In this document: one piece after another, positions 9,904 through 17,138 of the stretch
Layout of the letters: every line of letters begins with the position of its first letter
Numbering within the stretch: position 1 is the first letter of the stretch
NCBI GenBank assembly: GCA_016987375.1
Contig: PJRA01000498.1
Location: 720,839-738,374, forward strand
DNA from: Brachionus koreanus
Lineage: Eukaryota; Rotifera; Eurotatoria; Ploima; Brachionidae
Length of the DNA stretch: 17,536 nt
Reading direction: 5' to 3'
Notes under the pieces: generated by a model
What the model was told of the DNA's origin: nothing
Databases searched by the model: none
What the model saw: only the letters and a program-made list of their open reading frames with translations
Translations under genes and position numbers: made by a program

Positions 9904-10086
9904 AATATTTGAGGGATACTGGGCATTGAAAGGTCATCTTCATATGAATTCCGGACCAATGGTTTCAATTAAAGTGCCGTTGGTAAAACAAATGTTTCAA
10001 AAGACAACGTTTTTGTGTTCAGAAAATGTCTTTTTTTGGAATTCATATGAAGATGACCTTTCAATGCCCAGTATCCCTCAAATATT
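9904..10086. repeat. Perfect 49-bp inverted repeat with 85-base spacer
   Basis: The left arm 9904-9952 (beginning aatatttgagggatactggg) and the right arm 10038-10086 (beginning ggaattcatatgaagatgac) are exact reverse complements over 49 bases. The spacer is 9953-10037. The first bases outside the arms do not pair (9903 A with 10087 C). The arms are much less A+T-rich than the surroundings. A transcript would fold into a long hairpin. Read rightward, the right arm has an open reading (NSYEDDLSMPSIPQIF), so the arms could be copied from an exon; this is a guess. Confidence 0.95.
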
Positions 10087-10119
10087 CTTTTTTGAAATTG
10101 TAAAAGCCTTCAAAATTTT

Positions 10120-10316
10120 TTAATAAAAATCGACCCTTTGATTGTTTACAACGCAATTATTACCCAGTCGAAACCAGTCTCCCATTTTTTGAAGAAAGGG
10201 GTTTAAACCTGTTCCCCGTATGGCAGAGATATTTTGAAGATTTTTCGCCACCCTCAGCGAGTTTTTAACTCTAGATTCTCTGCTTACATGAATAACACAC
10301 AAACCATTCGGCTATA
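10120..10316 (-). mobile_element. Probable tRNA-derived SINE or tRNA-like relic
   Basis: On the minus strand, tagccgaatgg at 10314-10304 fits the RNA polymerase III A box. After 32 bases, gagttaaaaactc at 10271-10259 sits where a B box (GAGTTCGAATCTC-like) belongs, with the central CGA lost. Between them is a 7-base loop ttcatgt (anticodon position CAT) flanked by a mostly pairing 5-base stem, as in a tRNA anticodon arm. About 130 bases of unrelated, moderately G+C-rich sequence follow, ending in a T/A-rich tail near 10120, as in a SINE body. No poly(A) tail or target duplication was confirmed. Confidence 0.42.
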
Positions 10317-11074
10317 TAAAAAAAATTTATAAAAAAATTCAATATTCTTCTTCAATATTATTTGTAGTAAAATATTTATTCAAATTTTCTTGAAACTTTA
10401 AATTGGTGGAAAATTAAAATTAAATTTAATTTCGGTTTTAATTTTCTAACTAACTTTTTTAAAAACCGGTTATGCTAGTGACCGGTAGACAAACTCTATA
10501 AGGCAAGTCTTTTTTTTATTAGATTCGTTATTTGAAAAATTGCACAGTTAATTTAAAAATTTTTACATGCAAAAGTATTTCAAAAAAATTAAAATACGCA
10601 TAAAAAAGGTTTTGAAAAAATGTTGAATAAAAAAAAATACTGCGGGTTAAGATTCCCGAATTGTCCCATTGACTAACCAATTAATAACTTATAATCCAAG
10701 TCAAAAAATGAAATCTCGTTGTAAATATCACTCTGATACCTGAGGAGGCCCAAACTTTTTTGAATTACTTTTTATCTTAAAACAAGAGATCCATATTCTA
10801 GTAAAATCTTTATCTAAAATTAAAAAAAAAACAAAAAATTTGTAAACTTTATTATCAAAAATCAAGACAAGTTTGAAACTCGACTTAATTTTGCAATCTT
10901 TCAATGAAAGAAAAATTTCAAAATTATAAATAAGTCTGACTTTAATTCTTCAATAATGAATTGATTAATAATAAATTTTTTTCTTTAGTCATAAAATTTA
11001 TTTTTTTATTGTTAAATAATTATTTGACTCAGCCTTGGTAAAGCAATTAAGGCCAAATTTAGATAAAGATTAGA
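10317..11074. other. Intergenic region upstream of MRPL9
   Basis: No gene is seen. An AACCGGTT palindrome (10464-10471) and a second ACCGGT (10481-10486) stand out from the A+T background, and GGGTTAAGATTCCCG (about 10644-10658) resembles a lone B-box arm without an A box. The promoter of MRPL9 must lie here, but no TATA box or initiator can be told from background. Confidence 0.35.
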
Positions 11075-11773
11075 ATGTTTACGAACAAACTAATTTTGAA
11101 TTATAGATCAGCCAATTTGAGCTTTAAAAAATTCTATACATGCATTGTAGAGCGTCATGAGAAAGTATCACTACTTCCAAAAGGCGTAGATCCACGTAAA
11201 TATAATCTAAAATCAAGGCATTTCCAATATAAATTAGTCGAGTGTACGCATATTAAAAAATGGGGTAACATAGATGTATTGCTTACTGAATATGTAGAAG
11301 GAATTGGTCACAAGGGAGAAATTGTAAATGTTCCACGACATACAGCATATTACGACCTCTTACCAGCTCGTCTAGCAGTCTATCCGACCGAGGAATATCT
11401 CGAAATGTTTTCAGAGGAACGAGAAACTTTGTCAACTAAAGCCAAAGTATCCCCATTTGCTATGAAGACTAAAGAAGAACTCTCCAAAATGGTATTAGAC
11501 ATTCCTATGAATGTTAATGCAGAATGGACCTTAGTCAAAGATAACATACGTATTGCGCTAAGATACAAAAAAATTATGAGTGACAACGATTCAATTTATT
11601 TAAATCAAGATTTTAATGTAACAAACAAAAATTGGAAAGAGTTTAATCAAGAACCATTTTTAGTCAAGATAAAAATAAATGATTATGTATCCACTGACAT
11701 AAAATGCCGAATTGTTCCAATTGAACTCGAAAAGCTTTGGGAAGATTTTTCTGCATTCAATAAAACAATTTAA
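11075..11773 (+). CDS. MRPL9: Mitochondrial large ribosomal subunit protein bL9m
   Basis: The 232-residue protein is a nuclear-encoded component of the mitochondrial large ribosomal subunit. Residues 1 to about 22 are basic and hydroxylated, as in a mitochondrial presequence. Residues 22-60 (CIVERHEKVSLLPKG, then HFQYKLVE) match the animal-specific extension before the L9 domain. Residues about 66-112 (DVLLTEYVEGIGHKGEIVNV, then AYYDLLPARLAVYPTEEYLE) carry the L9 signature, equivalent to bacterial VILLEDVENLGKKGDVV and the LIPKGLAV loop. The C-terminal part is more diverged, as usual. The length is a little below that of the human protein (267). The start at 11075 is the first ATG and gives the presequence. 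There is no intron. RFK follows 159 bp downstream on the same strand. Confidence 0.93.
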   Translation: MFTNKLILNYRSANLSFKKFYTCIVERHEKVSLLPKGVDPRKYNLKSRHFQYKLVECTHIKKWGNIDVLLTEYVEGIGHKGEIVNVPRHTAYYDLLPARLAVYPTEEYLEMFSEERETLSTKAKVSPFAMKTKEELSKMVLDIPMNVNAEWTLVKDNIRIALRYKKIMSDNDSIYLNQDFNVTNKNWKEFNQEPFLVKIKINDYVSTDIKCRIVPIELEKLWEDFSAFNKTI

Positions 11774-11800
11774 GCTAAATTTAATTTAATTGTGATTGTT

Positions 11801-11806
11801 AATAAA
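11801..11806 (+). promoter_or_regulatory. Candidate poly(A) signal of MRPL9
   Basis: AATAAA lies 28 bases after the MRPL9 stop codon and well before the RFK start, consistent with a very short 3' UTR. Confidence 0.5.
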
Positions 11807-11914
11807 ATTAAACAGAAACAAAATTAACAAAATTCAAAATATGTTTATTGCAAACAAAAAAAAAAGGGCTTAAAAACTCTAAACAATTTAAAAGGAAATT
11901 TTTTTTTGCTATTA

Positions 11915-11924
11915 ATTATTTTAG
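11915..11924 (+). promoter_or_regulatory. Possible splice acceptor just before the RFK start
   Basis: The sequence attattttag, preceded by a T-run (11901-11907), ends 8 bases before the ATG at 11933. It could be the acceptor of a 5'-UTR intron or of spliced-leader trans-splicing, known in rotifers. The short distance to MRPL9 fits either polycistronic processing or plain close packing. Sequence alone cannot decide. Confidence 0.35.
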
Positions 11925-11932
11925 GTTTAGAA

Positions 11933-14900
11933 ATGCCTGGTTCATGTGATGAATTTACAGACTTTGTCAATGATCAGCATAGCGCAGATATGAAATTTCC
12001 CTATTTTGCCAGTGGTGAAGTTGTCAAGGGATTTGGTAGAGGAAGCAAACAATTAGGCATACCAACTGCTAATTATCCGGAAAATGTTGTTGAAAAACTT
12101 CCTGCCGGTTTTGACAATGGAGTTTATTATGGATGGGCTAAAGTCGATGATGGTCCTGTTTTTAAAATGGTCATGAGTATTGGTAATAATCCATATTATA
12201 ATAATGAAAAAAAAACCATGGTGAGTTGGTCCGATATATGAAACCACTATTGGGATTTTTATTTTAAAAAAAATTATTTAATCAACAAGATAGTTTATTA
12301 AGCAAATTTATTTTATAGGAAACGTATGTTATCAACAATTTTGATCAAGATTTTTACGGCTCAAATTTAAAAACAATAATGTTGGGTTTTATCCGTCCCA
12401 TGACAACCTTTAAAAGTCTAGGTAACTTGAATTTTAATCATTTAGCTGATCAATTTAAAAATTAAGAAAAAATTTAAGTCGATTCAATTATTTTTTTTTA
12501 TATTTTATTTCAAGTCAAATCATTATTAGAAAATAATGAGATTGTAAATTAAGAATATTTTAAATGAGACAATTTTAAGTGTTTAATCTTTGCTAATTCT
12601 AGAATGGATAGTTTTGATTTAAGGATTTTAATCTTGATGACAAGCTGTTGCTGTGCCCTCTTTCAGATTAGTGCCCGGCAAAGACCTCATTTTTAAAATA
12701 AAGCAACATTTTTTATGCTTCATCTCTATAGTAGTTACTGCGGTATAGTGCTCTATGCGGACTACATTAGCCATTAAAGCTATTGCAGTCCTTATAAATT
12801 CCGTTTGAATATTTCTTCATCATTTAGAGCCTTAAAACTTTTTACTGTCCTTGCATGCTTTTTTTAAATAAACCTAAATAAATATTTTATTTGAACCAAT
12901 ATTCTGTAAGTTACCGTAGAAAAACATTGATTATTCTTAAAAAATAATATTAAAAAAATTTTTTTAAAAATATTCTAGAATACAGTAAAATTTTAAGCAG
13001 TAAATATTTCTTTTATTAGAAGCGTTTACAAATTTCTTAAAAGACATTGAAGGTTATTTTGAAATAAAGTCAAATAAATTATTTATATTTTATTATGAGT
13101 ATGTAAAAATGAAATCTGCTCTCTATAATAAGTCTATAATAAGCATTAGCAACTGTTTGGTTAATTTTTAAGGAAAATTTCACATATCTTTTTTAATGTT
13201 TCAATTTTAAAAATGGAAAAATATGAAAAGATTTTTTTCCTTATGTTTTATCATATATATCTAATTTAATGACTATCGAGCGTGAACTCTTTCATTCATA
13301 AAATGAGTTCTTAGCTTGTTGTTAGTTAATGAGTGCTTGTAAGTAAAATTTATTTTTTTATCTAAAATTTATAAAAAATAGTTTTTTTTATAGAGTTAAT
13401 TCATGAAAATAGAGTAACGATGATAAAACAAATAAATCAATAAAAAAAAAGAAAAATAGAAAAATAAATAAAATAATTAGATTAAGTGATTTTGATCTAT
13501 ATCGCCAAATATGTCGATACCATAAAAAATATCATCTAAAAGAATAATGTTGGCACACAATGGAGTTGGATTATTAACTAGTCTTGCACTAAATGTTTCT
13601 ACATGTTTTAACATTAATTTATTTAAAATATCTTTTTTTTTACACGGGCTGCTGAAAATTTATAAACGAGACTCTTTAGAGAATAATTTAATTTATTTTT
13701 CATTTTGTCTTTTTTTTGGTCACGGCTATCCATGAAATTTTCTAAATTAAAATAGTGCAAATCATGAATTAATCAATTAATGAACTTTTTTTAAAAGCTT
13801 AAAATATATGAAAAATTAATAAAAAAAATTTAATTAAAAATAGAAAAATATATGAATAACTGTAACATAGGACACTTGAATGATGAATGAAATGAAAATT
13901 TAGAATAGAACTTAAAAATTAGATTTTTATAAAACTATGTTTTTTTTTTAATAATTAAAAAAGATACTTTTAAATAGGCCTACAATATATAGAACGAGAA
14001 AGCTTGTTAAATTAAAATATCTGATGATAAGAATAAGTTAAAAAGACTTTAGACTTAAAAAATATAAAAAAACAAAAAAAGTCTGGCAAAATTCTAGAAA
14101 AAAAAATTTTTTATTTTTTCTAATCCAATTTAAATTTTTTTAATTTAAAATTATTTTTATGTATTTTTTTTCATCTAGGTAAAATTAAATCAATATTCTA
14201 AAGCTTTTAAATAATATTTTTAAAAAAAATTTATTTTTTCAAATTTTAAACTTTAAATGATATTCGCACATGCATATACCACGAATCCAAAATTTTGGTC
14301 AAATGAAATGTGGTTCATTAAATAACACATCTATATTTTTTCCTTATTCACTCCTTGTGAAGCATAGGGTCATTACTTTTGATTTAAGTCGATCTTTCGC
14401 CTTCACTCTTGCTTCTCCACATCTATTAAATGAAATTATTTCTTGCAAACTAATTATTTTGGACAGATATTGTGTAATCAAGATGAATCTGGTATCCGTT
14501 CATTTCGACAAGTTTATTTCGCCAAGTTAAATTTCGACAAAGTAATTTGGACAATTATTTTTTCGAAAAATTATAATTAGACAAATTATCATAAATTTAG
14601 ACAAGTAATGTTTCGACAAATTATAATTCGACTAAAAAAACTCAATTTGCAAATGGAAAGTTTAGTTAATCAATTTGAAAAAATAAACCTTAATTTAATT
14701 AAATCAACTAGAAAAAGAAACTTGAACAAGCCAATATGGAAAATTGGTATGTCAAGCTTTCGACTGGTTTCAATAACAAAAGGAAGTCGTCATATGAGAA
14801 AATAGAAGAACGCCTGACTGAATGTGTTATGTCTTATGATAAGGGGAAAAAATTAGAATATTTAAAAAATATCTCTTTATTGATTGATTTTTAATTTAAT

Positions 14901-16276
14901 CAATTAATTTAACTCAATATTTTTGACGAAACTTTTATGTATAATTTTAATGTCTAAATCATTTTATGTCTAAAATAAACTTGTCGAAATTAATTACACT
15001 TAAAATATAATTTGACGAAAATTATCACCGTCGAATTTTTTTGTCCAATTTACCTTGACGAAATTTAACTTGGCGAAATAAACTTGTCGAAATAACACAT
15101 ATCCGATGAATCTAATTTTAAAAAGGAATATAATTGTTACCTGTGTTTTTTTTATGCAAATAAAAAACTATAATACTGAATTTGGAACAAATTTTTTTAT
15201 CTAATGTTATTTCTTAGAAAAAAATAACACTAATTAACTAATTAGAACAAAAAAATAAAAATATAACCAAAATATATTTTTTATATACAAAAATATTTAA
15301 TTTATTGTTTTCTGTTTTTTGAACCGGCTGGTCTTCAGTGCTTATTTTTCGGTAATTTTTCAAAAACTTTAACCCTACTTTTTTTTTTGGGAATAAGCCT
15401 AAATCGAATTGAATTAAGAAGAGTTCGTCCGAATCGAACTGAAATGAAGGGAATTTGTCACTATTGAACAAAATTAAGGAGAAGGTAGCCCAATATAATC
15501 TAAAATAAACGAGAATTTGTCCCAATTAATCCCAATTAAGATTGACATGATTTAAAGAATTATTATCATCAGTTAAGAATAGTTCTTATCTTTGAATTAG
15601 ATTCAAAAAACTGCTCGTGAGAAATGTTTTGGGGTATTTTTTCGATTATGGACATTTTTTGAAAATGGAATTAAAAGGATAAGGTTACATTGATATAAAA
15701 ATGGTGAATAGTTAATTTGATAAAAAAATCAAGAAAGATAAAAAGAGTAAATTTTTATTGAACATTATCAGATTAATTAATTTTTAATTTTCGTTTTTTT
15801 TTGTTGAATAATAGTTCCTTTCAATCAATTAAATTGAAAAAGTGGCAAAATAAACATAATTGACATTAATTACAAAAATAAAATAAAATTTTTTAATATT
15901 GTTCCAAATTAAGTATTTTAGTTTTTTGATTACATATTTTAGTTATTAAAATATATTATACGCGTTTTAAAAAATTTTTATTTATCATAAATAATCAGTA
16001 AGTTCAGACTTAAGCTTAGTTAAAAATTTTAATTAATTCGCATTACTTAAGAAAATTTCTTTTCAAAAATAATCCAAATATCTTGCCTTTAAGGCGACTT
16101 AATTTTACACACAAACTGCTTATATTTTTTAAAAATAAATTTAAATTTTTTTTTCAGATGATTTAATAAAAGCAATGAAAAAAGATATATCAGATGCAAA
16201 TGAATTACTTGACAAGCCAAATAATATAGGGTTCAAAAATCACAATTTTTTTAAAACGCCTCAAGTCAAACTTTAA
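11933..16276 (+). CDS. RFK: Riboflavin kinase (three exons: 11933-12220, 12319-12421, 16158-16276)
   Basis: Riboflavin kinase (EC 2.7.1.26) transfers phosphate from ATP to riboflavin to give FMN. Exon 1 ends at ...KKTM with donor gtgagt. Exon 2 begins with GAA, the catalytic Glu of the family (METY), and ends FKSL plus one base before gtaact. Exon 3 follows ttttcag at 16157 and completes SLDDLIKAMKKDISDANELL, the usual C-terminal helix. The three exons total 510 bases, or 169 residues plus stop, with all phases agreeing. Visible motifs are GFGRGSKQLGIPTAN (residues 34-47, ATP/Mg-binding PTAN), GVYYGWA, SIGNNPYY and DFYG. Met20 (11990) aligns with the human start (MKFPYF versus MRHLPYF) and would give 150 residues against 155 in human, so either Met may be used. 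Reading through the exon 2 donor instead gives a short tail that lacks the C-terminal helix. Confidence 0.93.
12221..12318 (+). other. RFK intron 1
   Basis: A 98-bp intron with donor gtgagt and acceptor ttttatag. It separates Met96 from the catalytic Glu97 in phase 0. The position is supported by exact continuity with the conserved KMVMSIGNNPYY...KTM-ETY segment. Confidence 0.9.
12759..12791 (-). other. Short hairpin in a G+C-richer block of RFK intron 2
   Basis: On the minus strand, GGACTGCAATAGC and GCTAATGTAGTCC pair over 13 positions with one G-T wobble and one mismatch, around a 7-base loop. An overlapping alternative stem joins 12731-12765 (gtagt with actac). The block from about 12600 to 12850 has more G and C than its surroundings and no reading frame. 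It could be an old repeat or an intronic small RNA; no snoRNA C/D pair was found. Confidence 0.4.
14482..14490. repeat. Left target-site duplication of the MITE
   Basis: GATGAATCT is identical to the copy at 15105-15113. The two copies sit symmetrically 11 bp outside the inverted-repeat core, so chance is unlikely. Confidence 0.8.
14491..15104. mobile_element. Non-autonomous MULE-type element (MITE) with long inverted termini and 9-bp target duplication
   Basis: The element is 614 bp. Positions 12-64 of each end form an inverted repeat with about three mismatches, including a 35-base identical core (left copy starts atttcgacaagtttatttcg at 14502). The outermost 11 bases agree poorly apart from the terminal GG/CC. 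Perfect 9-bp direct repeats GATGAATCT flank it at 14482-14490 and 15105-15113, each exactly 11 bp outside the inverted core. Variants of TTCGACAA recur many times toward the interior of both ends, a subterminal pattern typical of transposase-bound arrays. A 9-bp duplication is characteristic of Mutator-like elements. It lies in RFK intron 2, so transcription continues across it. Confidence 0.85.
14736..14894 (+). other. Small protein-like reading frame inside the MITE
   Basis: An ATG-initiated frame of 52 residues contains MENWYVKLSTGFNNKRKSSY and EERLTECVMSYDKGKKLEYL. Its composition looks like true protein: mixed charged and aromatic residues, not the Lys/Asn/Ile/Phe noise of nearby frames. 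An upstream fragment in another frame (NLIKSTRKRNLNKPIWK) could continue it through a frameshift. It may be the remnant of a gene carried by the autonomous parent element. I do not recognise the family. Confidence 0.35.
15105..15113. repeat. Right target-site duplication of the MITE
   Basis: GATGAATCT matches the left copy at 14482-14490. The inferred empty site would run ...taatcaa, one GATGAATCT, aatttta. Confidence 0.8.
15391..15540. repeat. Diverged 30-bp tandem repeat, five units
   Basis: Five consecutive 30-base units (15391, 15421, 15451, 15481, 15511) share the plan: GA, then a ttTGTCC-like core, an AATcgAAcT-like centre and AAATTAAGGA-like end. For example 15421 gagttcgtccgaatcgaact and 15451 gaatttgtcactattgaaca. 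On the minus strand the period of ten codons leaves a spurious open frame (15238-15525) made of degenerate Phe/Ser/Asp-rich decapeptides. Confidence 0.7.
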
Positions 16277-16285
16277 AAATTTTAA

Positions 16286-16327
16286 TTTATTTATCTCAAA
16301 ATTCCAAATAACTAAAATTTTAATAAA
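16286..16327. promoter_or_regulatory. Interleaved poly(A) signals of the convergent RFK and ACAD8 genes
   Basis: For RFK (+), AATAAA at 16322-16327 lies 46 bases after its stop. For ACAD8 (-), the reverse complement of AATAAA at 16286-16291 lies 77 bases after its stop. If both are used, the two 3' UTRs overlap within the 91-bp gap between stop codons. Confidence 0.5.
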
Positions 16328-16367
16328 AAAATAAAAATTATTTTTAAGCTGAATTTTTGTTTTTTTT

Positions 16368-17138
16368 TTAAGCTGAAAATAATAAATTTCTTGACACAAT
16401 TAGTCTCATTATTTCATTAGTTCCCTCAAGGATCATATGAACACGGCTATCTCTGAGATACTGCTGAACTGGATAGTCTTTCAAATAGCCATAGCCTCCA
16501 TGTATTTGAAGCGCTTCGTTGCAAATATTAAAACATTTCTCGGTGGCAAACAATTTTGCCATGCTGCACAAAGTGACCAAGTCTGTTTGCTTATTTTCAA
16601 GAGCGAGGGCTGCATTGCGAACCATTAGCCTTGAGGCCATCAAATCGGTGGCCATGTCGGCCAGTTTAAACTGCAAGTGTTGGAATTGAGCGAGAGATTT
16701 ACTAAATTGTTTTCTGGTATGCATGTAATCAATGCATGTGTTTATGCTTCCTTGAGCTGCGCCAAGACTGCAGCTGGCTATGTTCACTCTACCACCGTTC
16801 AGACCCTTCATTGCAATCGAGAATCCTTGACCCTCGCTTCCTATTAAATTTAATACTGGCACTTTGCACTCGTCGAATATTACTTGGCAAGTAGGCTGAG
16901 AATTCCATCCAACTTTTGATTCTTTTTTGCCAAAATGTAATCCAGGCGTTCCTTTTTCGACCATTATACAACTGATTCCTTTAGGTCCTGAGTTCGCATC
17001 GCCTGTTCTACACATGACCAAGTAAAGACCACTATGACCACCACCAGAAATAAACGACTTTGTTCCATTCAAAATGTAATAATCACCTTCGCGACGAGCA
17101 CTGGTTCTTAGAGATGAGGCATCAGATCCATTTGCGGG
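16368..17138 (-). CDS. ACAD8: Isobutyryl-CoA dehydrogenase, mitochondrial (last exon, 256 residues)
   Basis: This FAD enzyme of the mitochondrial matrix oxidises isobutyryl-CoA to methacrylyl-CoA in valine breakdown and passes electrons to ETF. The exon starts at 17138 after an acceptor aaattag (phase 0) and encodes [20 protein letters not shown], then [93 protein letters not shown] and LEGTNEIMR. The Glu of LEGT (codon 16425-16427) is the catalytic base. SKVGWNSQP and [17 protein letters not shown] are close to human ACAD8, which favours it over SCAD, MCAD or SBCAD. About 150 N-terminal residues lie upstream, beyond the window. The frame is intact and the base composition is less A+T-rich than its surroundings. 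It converges on RFK. Confidence 0.94.
   Translation of the reverse strand, partial: PANGSDASSLRTSARREGDYYILNGTKSFISGGGHSGLYLVMCRTGDANSGPKGISCIMVEKGTPGLHFGKKESKVGWNSQPTCQVIFDECKVPVLNLIGSEGQGFSIAMKGLNGGRVNIASCSLGAAQGSINTCIDYMHTRKQFSKSLAQFQHLQFKLADMATDLMASRLMVRNAALALENKQTDLVTLCSMAKLFATEKCFNICNEALQIHGGYGYLKDYPVQQYLRDSRVHMILEGTNEIMRLIVSRNLLFSA

Larger units (their letters stand above)
12422..16157 (+). other. RFK intron 2 (3.7 kb, repeat-filled)
   Basis: The donor gtaact follows cta-g and the acceptor ttttttttcag precedes at-gat, so the split codon is GAT (phase 1). It is nearly forty times longer than intron 1. It holds a hairpin-rich block (about 12600-12850), A+T-rich DNA without genes (12850-14260), a less A+T-rich piece (14260-14490), a MULE-type MITE (14491-15104), more A+T-rich DNA, and a 30-bp tandem repeat (15391-15540). 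I see no second gene inside. Confidence 0.88.

Noticed and set aside
9926..10123. A 65-residue open frame spanning the inverted repeat.
   Set aside because: It is a by-product of the two mirrored arms plus the spacer. There is no proper start context and no family resemblance for the whole.
10120..10302. A 60-residue minus-strand open frame.
   Set aside because: It covers the SINE-like sequence and has no protein-like features.
10640..10660. GGGTTAAGATTCCCG as a tRNA T-arm or B box.
   Set aside because: The loop is one base too long, and no A box, acceptor stem or anticodon arm lies upstream.
12634..12700. TTGATGA near 12634 as box C of an intronic C/D snoRNA.
   Set aside because: No CTGA box D with terminal pairing follows at a suitable distance.
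13547..13735. A 62-residue plus-strand frame in RFK intron 2.
   Set aside because: The reading is hydrophobic and low in complexity, has no homologue I recognise, and lies inside an intron of the same strand.
14270..14530. An 86-residue plus-strand frame in RFK intron 2, running into the MITE.
   Set aside because: It crosses the target duplication and the MITE terminal repeat, so it cannot be an ancestral gene. The part before the MITE resembles no family on either strand.
15238..15525. A 95-residue minus-strand open frame.
   Set aside because: Most of it is the 30-bp tandem repeat kept open by its period; the remainder is A+T-rich intron.
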